In this document: positions 22,373-34,180 of the stretch, piece by piece
How positions within the stretch are numbered: the first letter of the stretch is position 1
Layout: each line of letters starts with the position of its first letter
Source: Proteromonas lacertae
Lineage: Eukaryota > Sar > Bigyra > Opalinata > Proteromonadidae
Assembly: GCA_002245135.1 (NCBI GenBank)
Contig: NGBS01000007.1
Span: forward strand, 62,001 to 126,000
Reading direction: 5' to 3'
DNA length: 64,000 nucleotides
Made by a program: the position numbers and the translations under genes
Notes under the pieces: model-generated
What the model was told of the DNA's origin: nothing
Databases searched by the model: none
Seen by the model: only the letters and a program-made list of their open reading frames with translations

Positions 22373-23096
22373 GAGAACATTAGTATTTTAGAAAAGAAAA
22401 ACTGATGCAAAATATCAAACGACTTTAAATGTATAACGGATGAACTGAATCTTCTTTTTTAGCGTTAGTTGAAGAAGATAAATCGAATTTTAAATGATGT
22501 TATTGTTTGTTACAGTAGCTGTAAATTTAAGAACCTAATAAAATGCATTATTGATGCATCGATTAATTTGTTTTTCAGTTTCTCTAAGTGTGTTATGTAT
22601 TTTTATTTTATATGAAATAAAAATGTTGTTATATATATGATTTAATAAAACACAACGAATTTTATTATCTCTATATGATTTATGAAAAATTCTAAAAATT
22701 TCTTGATAATAATGTCATTTAAGTCATATAATTATTAAACTACACTCATACCGCTATATTTATATATATACATGAAGTGACTAAAAGAAATAATCACTAC
22801 AATTTGAAAATACTTGACCAACTCATTAATATCAAATCAATGATTATGTAATTGAACGTATGCTATAAAAATATATACGCGTAACAAAGTTATAATATTA
22901 CTTTTATAAAAGTAAGATGTGCTTTATTACTTTTAATAAACCATAACATAAGATCCTATAATATTGAACAAAAAAATGCAATTATTAGTGGAGTATGAGT
23001 TAATATAGTCAAGTTACTCTCATTTTGTTATTTTCTATGAAAGACATTCATCCCTCACAAATAATATTAAAACAATGATTTTGTTAATCATATCAA
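22373..23096. other. Intergenic, AT-rich, no gene seen
   Basis: About 720 bp between two minus-strand genes, with no open frame of note in either direction and no structured RNA that I recognise. It includes a small inverted stretch around AATGCATTATTGATGCAT (22543-22560). It must hold the promoter of the 22372 gene and the 3' flank and terminator of none, since the gene above ends at 23097. Confidence 0.4.
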
Positions 23097-23744
23097 TTAT
23101 ATCTGTTCATTCATCAACACAGTTTTGACATTCTTTTCAGATGAATCTTTTCTTTTATTGATACTGCTTAAGTGAACTGTTATTACAATCACCAATCCAA
23201 TTATTGCTACAGATGCTACAACAAATGATATGATCAAAATTTTATAACTCTTGTTCTTTGTCGATATAATTCCTGAATCATCATTAGATAAGACTGTTAT
23301 CTGAATGTCTTGAATACTTGTAAAATTTCCAGTAATTGCATAAACTCTGTATATTAAACTACTTGGTTCTTTTGGATAACCTGAGATCTTACCATTAATT
23401 ACATTAATTGCTAGTCCATACGGTAATTCTGGAGTAATATTTATCATATCAACACTGTCAATTATAATTGGAGTTATTTCTGCCTTTTTACCACTAATTA
23501 GCACATTCTCATAATAATCATAAAGTAATGGAATTCTTTCACAATCATGGACTTCCATCCATACCGCTATTCCATTCTTTTCAACACATGTTCTATATTT
23601 ATACATATGATCATCACAGCGAATTGTAGCTGTATGATTGACCTCTGTCGCAGGGAAATCAGATTGAGTAGGACAGAATAATTGTTGAGTATTATTAGCG
23701 TATGATAATGCTAAAATGATGAAGAATAAAAAAATAATTTTCAT
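23097..23744 (-). CDS. Type I membrane protein with putative Ig-like (He_PIG type) domain
   Basis: 215 residues. Signal peptide (about 1-16), then a Cys-containing module (CPTQSDF ... CDDHMYKYRTCVEK ... VHDCER) with six cysteines. A segment matching the He_PIG pattern follows (LPYGLAINVINGKISGYP). One transmembrane helix lies near 170-193 (ILIISFVVASVAIIGLVIVI), and a short basic cytoplasmic tail ends the protein. He_PIG domains are found in bacterial and protist surface proteins and in some adhesins. N-glycosylation sequons are present. A surface protein is likely; its ligand is unknown. Confidence 0.65.
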   Translation of the reverse strand: MKIIFLFFIILALSYANNTQQLFCPTQSDFPATEVNHTATIRCDDHMYKYRTCVEKNGIAVWMEVHDCERIPLLYDYYENVLISGKKAEITPIIIDSVDMINITPELPYGLAINVINGKISGYPKEPSSLIYRVYAITGNFTSIQDIQITVLSNDDSGIISTKNKSYKILIISFVVASVAIIGLVIVITVHLSSINKRKDSSEKNVKTVLMNEQI

Positions 23745-24274
23745 TTCTATTTTGTGGGATATATTTGTGAATAAAACTTTTTTGGATTTTTGTGTTGCTA
23801 AAATGTCTCACATATTTTTCATTGGATATTATAATTATAAAGAAATATCATTGTTTATCTATTTTAAATAAAGATATTACTCTACATATTATACTTGTTT
23901 TTCTATATAATTTCATAATGTTTTACTTTTTATGTCTGATATATTTATAAAATATAACCAATTCAGTAAAGCATATCTGTTTCATTAAATGTTGATCTTC
24001 ATTTATTAATCATCATATAAGCATATATCTCTTTAATAGTAGTAATTAAACGTAAATCATTATTCTAGACATAAAAGATCATAATAATCTTCCTATCATT
24101 AAGTTTACTCACAACATTAATAATAAACCATTTATATCTCTGTGTAACATCTTTATAACTCACTATAATTCTTTATACTCAATTAAATTCAAAAAATAAA
24201 TCAAAAATTAAAGCCTCACTTATCAAGCCAAGTTATTAAAGTATCTTTCTTTTCTAAACTAAACAACCAACAGT
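23745..24274. other. Intergenic between divergent genes, contains TATCAAGCCA element
   Basis: 530 bp of AT-rich DNA between the membrane-protein start (23744, minus) and the zinc-protein start (24275, plus). TATCAAGCCA at 24221-24230 is the reverse form of the GGCTTGATA core, 44 bp before ATG 24275. Nothing else recognisable. Confidence 0.45.
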
Positions 24275-24657
24275 ATGAGTGATGAAACTGATGCAAGACC
24301 TCGTAAAAATAGTGAATTAGCGTTTGATGTTAATCAATCACGTCCAAGAGTTGGCTGTATCTTAATTTGTTATTGCTTCTATTAGCCACAATTAAAACTT
24401 ACAGATGCGATGGATGCAATGAAGTTTTAGATGAAAGACAAATTGAAGATCATATGAAAAAGTGTATTGCTGGTGATTCATATAACAATTTTCAAGAAAT
24501 ATCAACAGATGAATTCTTAGATGAGAGCAAAGATCCATTTTCACTTCCATTAACATATATAGATGAATCAAAGAAAGAAGACGAAACACCAAAGGATGGT
24601 GAAGGTGAAAATCCAGATGGAACTGGTGAAGAAGCTCCTAAAGAAGAAACAGCTTAA
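24275..24657 (+). CDS. Small acidic protein with C2HC zinc finger
   Basis: ATG 24275 gives MSDETDARPRKN; a 29-nt intron (GTATCT...TTAG, about 24356-24384) joins ...RVGS to TIKTYRCDGC. A compact CDGCNEVLDERQIEDHMKKC motif (C-x2-C-x12-H-x3-C) follows, of the C2HC/C2H2-like type that caps many small adaptor proteins. The remainder is acidic and Pro/Glu-rich. Spliced length is 118 codons including the stop. Function unknown. Confidence 0.7.
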
Positions 24658-24785
24658 ATTATAAAAATAATTAGTAGAAATGAATATGTAATTTTTAATT
24701 ATTATTTTTTATATGTTATTATTTGACGTGTCTTTCTAAAAAGAGAATATTAATATATAATATAAAAAATAAAATAGAAAAATTC

Positions 24786-25794
24786 TTAATCCATTTTCTT
24801 CATAATAAATTCTTTGGATTCATAGAAGAATGAATCTACCAAACTAAACACTGTATAAAGTCCTCCTAAAATAGCACAAACACTAGTAATAAACTCAATA
24901 ATTGTATATCTATATTCTTCAATTTCTAAACGAATAGGTGAGAATTCATATTTAAAGAATATTCCTGGCTTTAATAACTCATTTCTAGAATCAGTTTGTA
25001 GTTTATGATAATGATGAGTATAACTATATTGAAATGTTGAAATTTTATTTCCAGCAATGTCTTTATAGACAGTTGGTACTATTTTTACAAAGTATAACAT
25101 ATGACCTGGACCATCTATTACTTCATTTACTCCTTCTAATGTGTTATTCATATTAGGAATAACTGGTCCGAAATATAATTTACTAATGAAATGAGATGGA
25201 TTATATCTGTTTAATTGTTCCATTGAATATTGATGTGTATGCTATATATATATATATATATAATTATATACATAATCTTTTGAATAGGCTATACTTGAAC
25301 CTAATGAAAAAACAAATGTTCCAGGTGCTCTTGCTAAAGCAACTGTTCCTTCCAATAAACATCCTTTATTAATGAATGTAGTTCTGTTTGCAGTTTGAAT
25401 TAGAGACAATTCTGGAACATAGGGAGTTTTACTTAGTTTGTTCATTGCTAGAAGTTGATTTCCGTGTAAATCTTCCACATCAATATTTGCTTCTAGTATT
25501 TTTATTAAATAATTATTATACCATCACAAGGAACAAATGGTAAAGTCATTGCTAAAGTTAAATTGATTGTATCACCTTCAGATTTTGTATCAGCAGTTAT
25601 TTTTCGAAGATAATGCACTTCCCTGTAGTGATTAAACTCTGATATAAACAAAGTCACTGCTAAACAAGCGCATGTTATTGTTACTATGAAATTATATAAA
25701 TTCGAACAACAATACATATAGCACCACATAATGTTCTTGTATATGCTCCATCTCTGTATTTCATATAAGCATCATACTTATTGAACTTCGGCAT
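24786..25794 (-). CDS. ERGIC3/Erv46-like ER-Golgi cargo receptor, shortened lumenal domain
   Basis: Four exons, introns of 32, 29 and 30 nt, 305 residues, frame exact. The N-terminus (MPKFNKYDAY ... TRTLCGAI, then a hydrophobic helix and SEFNHYREV) and the C-terminus (FVKIVPTVYKD ... PGIFFKYEFSPI ... SVCAILGGLYTVFSLVDSFF) are diagnostic of the Erv41/Erv46 family, which cycles between ER and Golgi in COPII vesicles. The C-terminal helix is closer to ERGIC3 than to ERGIC2. The cysteine cluster normally found in the ERGIC3 lumenal loop is missing, so the protein is shorter than the usual ~380 residues. Confidence 0.88.
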
Positions 25795-25879
25795 TACAAA
25801 TAAAAAAGAAAATTATAAAAAAGTCAAAGTGACAAATTGACAGTAATTTCTGTGTCAATCTTCTTTTCTTAAAATAATC

Positions 25880-27582
25880 ATGTCTGATCAACCTTCAGAA
25901 CAAATAGACAGGGTAGAAACTGAGAAATCAGAAGAAAATAACGAAACAGAAAATACAAAGCAAGAAAATCCTAATGAACAGGAATCTGAAACTAAACCAG
26001 AAAAGAATGATCAACCTCCACCACTATCAAATGATGATAATGAAAAAGAGAAACAAGATGAATTAGCAACTAAAGATGTAACAAGAGAAGAAAGAGAGAG
26101 TATTTATTATTTCCTTTTATTTAATTATACTTACTAGGTAGTTTAGATCAACCAGCAGCTACTATAGATATAAAAGAAGAGTCATCTCCAGTAAGACAAT
26201 CACCAAAACCAACATCAACTAAAAAAGCCGAAGAAGTAAAAGAAATACCAGCTGCTCCACAGAATCCAACTCCTGAACCAATTCAAATGCCACCAGACAA
26301 CAACAACAACAACAACAACAATAGTGCTCCGTTTGGTGGATGGACATCATGGTTTACATCCAAAGTAGAAACATCATTACAATCATTTACTGATTTTATT
26401 GTTCCACCAATTGACTCTAATAATAATGCACCAAAAACATCAACAGAACAACAACAACAACAACAACAACAACCTCCACCTCCTCCATCAACAGAAGAAC
26501 AAAATAAAACTCAACAGAATGGAGGAAATGAAGAAGAAGAAGCAGAAGTTCCATTAATCCCAGAATCAGCCAGATTATTCATAAACAAACTCTTACAAAA
26601 GACTAACAAAGTAGCAGAATCCTTCCAAAACAAAGTGACTGAAATCGCACACAATGTTCAAGAAGAAGGTATAGTCAATGCAAGCCAACATGTGTTGAAT
26701 GATTTAGGTGATAAACTGAAAGAAGTAAGTCACCAAGTAAGTCATACTTTGCTACCAACACCATCACCTGATATTGATAATGATGATGACAGTAATATTA
26801 CAGATCCTTTATCATTCCAAGCTGCTTTTATTAAAATAAAAGGATATGATACTGTTAAAGTGATTAACAATCTTAAAGAGACTATTGAGAATGATTTATC
26901 AGGTAAATTAGGTTTATTATCACCAGCTGTTAGTTCAATATATGATGCAACATTTACTACGATTGATAATGAGTTAAAAAATGAATCTCCTAATGCAGAA
27001 TTCAAAATAACTGATGAGGAAGAATCTAAATGGATTTGGGTTGAAATTAATGAATATAAAGAGATGATTGGATCAGCAAATTCAAAAATTGATAAATTTA
27101 TGAATAATATAAAAGAACAATTAGCTACTGATGATGATAATAATAATATAAAAGATTATTTAAATCAAATATTACCTGAATTGCAATCATTAATTTTAAC
27201 TTTATACACATCTATTACTTCATTATATTTGAAGATTATTTTACAAGTTGCATTGTATTATAATTCCAACGAAGATAGTTCATATTTGAATCCTTCACAG
27301 GCTGTAAGATTATCTGAAATTATAAGATTCCATTTTCAAGAGTACAGCGGATTATATATTGATTTTGTGGGATTTATGCATTCAATATCTTTTGAGAAAA
27401 TGGTTAGTAGTTATTTTGACAAACATGAAAAGAAAGACGAAGATGTTAATTCCATCAGTAATTGTCAAGAGGTTTTTGATAATTATTTGAAATTACTTGA
27501 TTCACAAAGTAAAACACTAATGGAGAGTAAAAAGGAAATATTTAGTCCATTAGTTAAATCGCAGATGATTAATGGTAATTAG
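25880..27582 (+). CDS. FAM114-like protein
   Basis: One 38-nt intron; 554 residues, frame exact. The N-terminal ~190 residues are acidic, Pro/Gln/Asn-rich and low-complexity. A core follows: GGWTSWFTSKVETSLQSF, then repeated amphipathic helices (FINKLLQKTNKVAESF, VNASQHVLNDLGDKLKEV), DPLSFQAAFIKIKGYDTV, and a C-terminal helical half. The order of a GW-rich start, long helices and an F-x-x-x-F segment resembles FAM114A1/A2 (Noxp20), Golgi-associated proteins of limited description. The match is moderate and by eye. A decayed copy of its 3' end lies about 560 bp downstream. Confidence 0.5.
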
Positions 27583-28519
27583 AATAAAGATCTGGACATT
27601 AGATGTAATCTATTATTATTTCTATATCATTTTTAATTGTGTTTTAGTGTATTTTCTACCTTAGTAATAGGTATTTGTGATAAATCTATATTATATAAAA
27701 AATTATCCGTTTTATAAAATGTATTTTTAATTTTTGTGAATTTAAAGAAAATAGTAGAAAATGAGCCTTTTATATGATAACATTTTATTTGTATGATCAA
27801 CTGATATATTATATTTCAAAGTAAACAACCAGGACAAGCAATTAGTGATATTGTCTAGAATCAATTGTTGAAACTTATAGGCAAATGAATAAATGACACA
27901 TCATTCTATCCAATCAAAATAGATTTTTTATTTGATTGATAATGTGACAAGATTGAAATGAAGAAAGGTCTTTACTTACCAACGACTTATTGGTTTTATT
28001 GAATTGATAGAGAAGGGGGAAATATGAAGTAATTTTTGAGAGTAGTATGAAATTGCTTGATTTACAAAATATATACATAATGGAGAATACAAAAGAAATA
28101 TTTAGTTTATTAGTTAAATTTCAGATAATAAAAGGTAATTAGAATGAACTACAGGACATTCGTTATAATGTTTTATATTATCCGTTATTGTTTTATATTT
28201 TTAATTGTAATATCGTTCATTTGATGTTAATAATAATAACTTTCTTAATTACAGATGTTTGTACCACATAATTGAATTGTGAAAAAATAATTCAAATTCA
28301 AATTAAGCTTGATATTGGACCAATAAAAAAAACATAAATTTGCGGTATTTATTCATTTTTTTTGATTTTTCGCTTCAAATCTAAAGGTACCCTTGTTTTT
28401 ACATATATATTATTTATAGTTTTTTGTTATACCTTTAGCCAAGTAGCTTGCCACTAATATCAGTGATTTATTAGTATAGTATGTAAAACTAACTTTTAGG
28501 CCAAATCATATTCAAGCAC
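27583..28519. other. Intergenic holding a decayed 3'-end duplicate
   Basis: 937 bp without an intact gene. Around 28045-28215 it holds a degraded copy of the preceding gene's last ~35 codons and 3' flank (separate entry). The rest is AT-rich, including AGCTTGATATTGG at 28307-28319, a distant form of the CTTGAT element. Confidence 0.6.
28045..28215 (+). pseudogene. Decayed duplicate of the 3' end of the FAM114-like gene
   Basis: This stretch aligns with 27486-27660. The parent reads KLLDSQSKTLMESKKEIF and the copy KLLDLQNIYIMENTKEIF, then both end with near-identical codons and a shared TAG, and the similarity runs on into the 3' flank (GGACATT, ATTTTTAATTGT). No start or upstream exons are present. 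A partial tandem duplication, now drifting, is the simplest reading. Confidence 0.75.
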
Positions 28520-29464
28520 ATGGAGATCAAGAGCGATTATGTTTTATCAAGCGATTATAAAGATCTTGAGGATATTAATTTACCTCCTCTTATTCCAATA
28601 AGCTCGTTTGATCCTCACATAAATGGTATAGATGATAAATTGTCACCATTACCAAATGACGATGAAAATTGCAATATGTGCAACAGTGAAGAGTTTGAAC
28701 TTAAACAAACTGATCTGCCAGTGTTCACAAAGGAGGAGGATGTGATTAACCCAATCGTCGTTTCATGTGAACAGAAGCCTAACAAAAAGATTGACATGAA
28801 GAAAGAAATGTTTCATACGTGTTGCAGTTGTAAAAAAAGAGTGTTAATGCGGAACATGTTTTCATTAGATTACAAAAACCCTTCACTATTAAGCAAATTA
28901 ATCTGCCTTACGTGTTCTTTACACATTGATGAAAGCTATCTTTTACATGACTGGAGTTGCAACATCGAATGTGATGATAGACGCCACTGTCCAAGATGCA
29001 AAAAAGACAAGCCAAACTACAAATTCAAAAACTTCAATAAATATTGCGATTATTGCTTGATAAAAAAGAAATGGTTGAGATTAAAAAGCAAGCTGCAGAA
29101 TGATGAAACATATGGCGGTTATGAAGATAGCAGCAGTAACAGTAGTGGCGATGAATTAGAGAAAGTGAGTAATAAAAAAGTGAAGTGTTGTAGTTGTAAC
29201 TTGTTAGTGAATATTGATCATTCATTTTTATACTTTAAAGTGAAAGATTATTTTTCTAACAGATATATATGTTTAGAGTGTTCTTTAGATGTAAGTAATT
29301 GTCATTTATTACATGATTGGGAAGATTATGTTGATCCTGAATATGGTAGAATGTGTAATCGATGTAAGAAGATCAAATCGTTGTCAAGGTTTAAGATTGG
29401 TCATTTAGGTTGTGATTATTGTTCTTTAAAGAGAAGAAGGTTATATTTATTAACAAGAAAATAA
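28520..29464 (+). CDS. Protein with two tandem Cys-rich zinc modules
   Basis: 314 residues, single exon. After a ~90-residue acidic leader (one stray CNMC pair), two copies of the same ~85-residue module occur, at about 97-190 and 222-312. Each has C-x2-C, a hydrophobic stretch, C-x2-C-S-L, LLHDW, C-x2-C-K-K and C-x2-C with a trailing Lys/Arg-rich helix; the cysteine pairs suit two or more zinc ions. I do not recognise the module in known families. Codon choice differs sharply between copies: module 1 uses many TGC, AAC, TAC and CAC codons, while module 2 uses TGT, AAT, TAT and CAT. DNA, RNA or protein binding are all possible. Confidence 0.7.
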   Translation: MEIKSDYVLSSDYKDLEDINLPPLIPISSFDPHINGIDDKLSPLPNDDENCNMCNSEEFELKQTDLPVFTKEEDVINPIVVSCEQKPNKKIDMKKEMFHTCCSCKKRVLMRNMFSLDYKNPSLLSKLICLTCSLHIDESYLLHDWSCNIECDDRRHCPRCKKDKPNYKFKNFNKYCDYCLIKKKWLRLKSKLQNDETYGGYEDSSSNSSGDELEKVSNKKVKCCSCNLLVNIDHSFLYFKVKDYFSNRYICLECSLDVSNCHLLHDWEDYVDPEYGRMCNRCKKIKSLSRFKIGHLGCDYCSLKRRRLYLLTRK

Positions 29465-29611
29465 GGAGTCAATAATGAACATTAAGTTGATTAATAAACA
29501 GTTTATCATCATGATTTTCTTATAGTTTGTTATTGTGATGAAATATATATATTCCATAAAAAATATTTTAAAACGAAATAACTACTATAAGAATAAAAGA
29601 GTAAATATCAA

Positions 29612-30205
29612 TTATATATTTTGATTTGCATTATCATCTTCAAATTCAACTTCATTATACTGTCTACTATTCTTCAAATTCATATATCTATGTTCTCTTA
29701 TATTTATTCTTATCTATAATTGAATTATAATAAATACTAATACACTTGTAACAAAACCAATTATCTGAAATATTAAAAAAGGAAGAACTAATAAAATAGC
29801 AACTATATTAAGACCATCACCATACTTAACATATTTTATATACCAATCTACAATCCCAATCATAGAAGTAATAATTCCTACTAAATAACATAATCCTCGA
29901 ATAATTGTAACAATTGTTGTAACAACTTTATACACTTTACCATATGGCGGATGCGATGTATAAAAGAAACCAAAATGACACACTACAACAAACGGCAATG
30001 CAAGCAAGAAAATTGTAGATATTGAATTAATAGTTGAAAACAACACAAATACACCAATTAAATTAATAACAATTTCCAGTATAAATAAACGATTAATACT
30101 TGCCTTTAGTTGTGTTTCTTCAAGTTCAAATACTCTCTCAGAATTACTCACTCCTTGGTTATTCGTTGTAGTATTAATAGGCACAGCTACAGTAACAGGA
30201 AGCAT
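29612..30205 (-). CDS. Small four-transmembrane protein, tandem paralog A
   Basis: One 24-nt intron (GTATTTATT...TTATAG) joins the membrane part to a short acidic tail; 189 residues, frame exact. Four hydrophobic helices occur at roughly 45-70, 75-95, 105-130 and 140-165, with charged N- and C-termini, and shared signatures FVVVCHFGFFYTSHPPYG and RGLCYLVGI. The neighbour at 30573 has the same layout. No known family; MARVEL-like four-helix proteins are one possibility. Confidence 0.65.
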
Positions 30206-30230
30206 AATAAAATATTGATAATTAAATAAT

Positions 30231-30289
30231 AGTGAGTTTTATGACATTGTTTAAACAAAAACACTTTCTTTCAAACAGGAATCAAATTT
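30231..30289 (-). promoter_or_regulatory. Upstream block conserved between the paralog pair, copy A
   Basis: Just upstream of the start at 30205. Nearly identical to 31213-31270 before the other paralog: in gene direction it has TTTGAAAGAAAGTG, then the 8-bp palindrome GTTTAAAC and CATAAAACTCAC. It is more similar than the coding regions, which suggests either conserved regulation or a younger exchange of the upstream DNA. Confidence 0.55.
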
Positions 30290-30572
30290 ATATATTATTT
30301 AAAAGAATGATTTAAGAACAAATTAGGAAGTTAAATGCCTATGAACAGTATGGACATGTTACAGTATTTTACTGAACATTTAGCAACTGTTTCATTCAAC
30401 AATTATATACATTAGATTGTAAATCAAAATGAGAAGGAGAAAATGAAATGATTTTAAAATATACAATAGAAATAGTTGTTGGGATGTTTGATTTTTTAAT
30501 GCTAAAAAAGAATATTATATAACAAAATAGCTTAACAGTGATTATAATAAAAACAGCAAATATAAAGTCAAA

Positions 30573-31176
30573 CTAGTTAGTTACTGTGGTAGGATGATTA
30601 TCTGAACGAACTGCGTTTTCTTCATCATCCTGAAGTGTTATGTTGACAGTATTCATGAATTTCCATTCTTTAACATTGATGATTATCTATAATATAATAT
30701 AATATAATACATACAGATAAAACAATATTACATAACTGTATAAGAACATAAAGAAAAGGAACAGCTGAAATAAAATATCCTGCTACATCATTTAGCATTC
30801 TAGGAGGATTTATATTTATTTCTATAATCGCCGCAATAAAAATCACTCCAAAAGCTAAACCAATAAAATAACATATGCACCTTGTTATTGTTAATATTGT
30901 TGTAAGAACCATATATACTGTTGTGTATGGAACATATGATGATAAAAAAATAAAGAAATGACAGACAACAACAAATGAACTTAATCCACACAAAACAATG
31001 AAAGGAATAACATGTGAAAATGTAGATGATATGAAGACACAAATATCAATAACAGTTTCTGCTATGAACAGCTGAATTATGGTCTTCTTTAATTTCTTTT
31101 CTTGACTGGTAAGGTCAGACACACTAACTTCATGAATATCATTGATAGTTGTAATGGTAATGTTGACAGGAGGCAT
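30573..31176 (-). CDS. Small four-transmembrane protein, tandem paralog B
   Basis: ATG 31174-31176 (MPPVNITITT) begins a protein like paralog A: 28-nt intron, 191 residues, frame exact. It shares FVVVCHF, the VPYTTVY loop where A has PPYGKVY, and RCICYFIGL, with four hydrophobic helices and an acidic tail (QDDEENAVRSDNH). The upstream frame to 31257 is probably untranslated. The tandem arrangement implies local duplication. Confidence 0.68.
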
Positions 31177-31212
31177 AATGAAAGACAAATAATATCGAAT
31201 GATACAAAAATT

Positions 31213-31270
31213 GTGAGTTTTATGATTGTTTAAACAAAAACATTTTCTTTCAAACAAGAATCAAACTTAT
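31213..31270 (-). promoter_or_regulatory. Upstream block conserved between the paralog pair, copy B
   Basis: Second copy of the block described at 30231-30289, with the same GTTTAAAC palindrome and flanks, 37 bp from the start at 31176. Confidence 0.55.
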
Positions 31271-31376
31271 TTGTTTTTCTTAAAAATGAATTAAGTATGT
31301 TTTATTTGGTTATATTGATAAATAACAATAGTTTATTTCACACTTAAAAACATTTCAAAACAAAAAATAAATTAAA

Positions 31377-34136
31377 CTATATTAAATTAACATTATATAT
31401 CATTGTTGGTATATATATAATTGTAGATAGATACTATAGCAAGAATAAATCAATAAAAATATATATACATTATAAAAATCATATGGATTAATCCTCTCTT
31501 GAATATCATTTTTCTTTATAAACTCTTCTAACAACTCATCAATTCTATCATCACTAATATTTTCATCTATTTTCTTTAACAGATTCTTCAACCCAATTAT
31601 TGTTGTATTATTATTACCATCTAACACTATTTTACCAACTTCATCCATATAATGTTTATAATGATTAAATATCTCATCTATAAATTGATTATAAACTTCT
31701 CTCAATAAATAACTCTGTGTCTTATCAAATTTATTTTCAAAGAAGCGTTTATATGGAATATCAGATGTTTTTAATTTAGTTATATCAAGGTGAAGACTTG
31801 TACAAAGTTTTGATTTATTCAAACTATCTTTCATTGGGAATAAGTCGTGAAATGAATGTAATATATGATACTTTGGTAATATCCCAATATCTGTATGTAG
31901 ATCCAACATTTCAATTCTATATATATATAAGTAATAATATTTATACTTTTGCAAATACAATAACAGTTTTTCATTCATTTTATACATTTCATTATATATT
32001 AATAGTGGAAGTTCATTCATTATACTTTTCAACATTATTCTCACTTTTGGATCTATTGAACTGTAATGTTGTAACCAATATAATAGATTATATGATATTT
32101 CTATTACTTCTTTCTTGATATTATTATTTTTACTATTGCCATTATTATGGTTTTCACTGGTATTAGTATTGGATGTAGGTATAGTTTCACTATTTTCTAC
32201 TCTATTCAATAACCAGTTGTATATAAATTCATCTCTTTTTGTATCATGATAATTTTCATTATTTTCAGTATATTCTATTAAGCTTTGTATTAATTCAAAT
32301 GTCTCTTCTATTGTATATTTCTTAAATTCAACTGTTCCTTTGTATCGTAAATACTTTGGAACATCTTCACCATTTCCTAAGCCATGGAAAAATTGAATAT
32401 TTGGATCATCTTTGTTAATATTGATATCTTTCAATCTTTCTAATAATATGATATTCTTCATTCTTTCATTCTTTATTCTTTTCTCTTCTAATTCATGTTT
32501 CTTTCGTGTTAATTCAGCTGCCATTCCTCCTGTTATTCTTACTTCATGAATATTATTACATAATGTATAAGATAGTACCAAAGTAGAATTTCTAACATTA
32601 AAAAATATATTAATAGAGTATATATATATACTGTTCATAATTTTTAGTTTTACAATAATTCTCACATTCTTCATTATAATTCAATATTGGAACAACATCA
32701 TCCCATTCTGGCCTTGGAGTACAATATCCTTTTCTTTCAAATAAATCTTTTCTTTCTTTTACTAATTTATTATATTCTTCTTGCATTATTACTAAGTTCT
32801 TTTTATATTCTTCAATTAGACTAATTCCTTCAGTATATTTTAAATTCAATTTTGTTAATTTGTTCTTCATTTCATCCATATTATCTAATAATTCATTGTA
32901 TGAAACTTCAGGAACGATTTCTGTATCTAATTTTCTTTTCATTTCTTTTAAGTCATCTTCTGCTATTGAAAATTCACTATTTAATGCTATTTGATGTTGA
33001 TAACTAGCAGCATTGTGTAATTCTAAAGCTGTAGCTTCTTTACTAACATTTTTGTGGGTAATTTCAGCTGTTTCTAAATCAGTGATTCTTTGTGATCGGA
33101 TTTTCACTAATTCTTCATTAGATTCTTTTAATTGAAATATCCTTTCTTTTATATTGTTTATTGATAATTCTAATTCATCTTTTTGACTCTAATTAATAAT
33201 AATAATAATAATATAAAAATATACTTGTAATGAATCTAAATGATGGTTAGTTTCATTCAATTCATTATTCAATCGATATTCTCTCGACATCCATAACGAC
33301 CATTCATCATTCAATCTTTCTAATTCATTCTCTAAATATATCGAATATTTTAATGATAATTCTTCCACTCCTTCATTACTTGCTACAGTTATTGATTGAA
33401 TAATATTCTCTAATGATTCTGATAATATTGAAGTTAAACTTTGTGGGAATAAATTGATTATTTCATCGTATATTTCTATTACCATTTTGATAATATCTTC
33501 GTTATCTTCTCCTATTCCATGTTTATCTTCTTCTTCTAATATTTGGTTGTATTTTTCTTGAATTTCTTTCCATAAAGGGTTGTTCTCTATATCCATCACT
33601 TTTTCAAATGATTCTTTTAATCCTTCTGCATCTGTTACTGCTTCTGGTAGTAGTGTTCGTATTCTGGTTCGCTTTGGTAAACGAGTTCTGGGTGTTGGAT
33701 GAGGATTTGGAGTATAATCAGAATTTTCTATGTTTAAACCAGTTCTTATTATTTCTCGAGTTTTTTGTGGAGGAACTGGCCTTATTTTATCACAATCTGA
33801 GTTCATTCTATTAAATCTTGGAGATAAGTCATCAACATATGCTGATAAAGGTTGTTGATATTCTGTCTTTGCCCTTAATATTCTTGCTGAAAAGCATTTT
33901 CTATCACTTTTTATATCTACACCATTACTACATCCTGCAACCACAGCACCATTTCTAATCCCTAAACCTTCATCTATCAATGCTTTTCCAACATGACTCT
34001 TCTTATTTACTGATGAGTCTGTGTTTTCAATCAATCTTCTGTATATTTTCTCATTTATGGGAGGATGAAAAGGTTTTTTAATTTCAGAAGAATCAGATTT
34101 TGATTGTCTACAGTCTAAAATCAATTGCGGAAGCAT
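31377..34136 (-). CDS. TSNAXIP1-like flagellar/ciliary coiled-coil protein
   Basis: Exons: 34136 to ~33227, then to ~32632, then to about 31480; the introns begin GTATATTTT and GTATATATAT. The N-terminal part is basic and disordered. Then comes the TSNAXIP1_N-like region (ESFEKVMDIENNPLWKEIQ ... SILSESLENIIQSI), a long coiled coil, and a short conserved block with GLGNGEDVPKYLRYKG, which matches the family signature of an I/V-P-x-F/Y-L-R segment. A degenerate EF-hand-like pair lies near the C-terminus. TSNAXIP1 relatives are conserved in organisms with motile flagella. The last exon is uncertain: splicing at GTATAT gives a stop at 31377, reading through gives one at 31400. Confidence 0.75.
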
Positions 34137-34180
34137 AATAATTTAAATATAATAAATAAAGACGTTTCTCATTCAAACAT

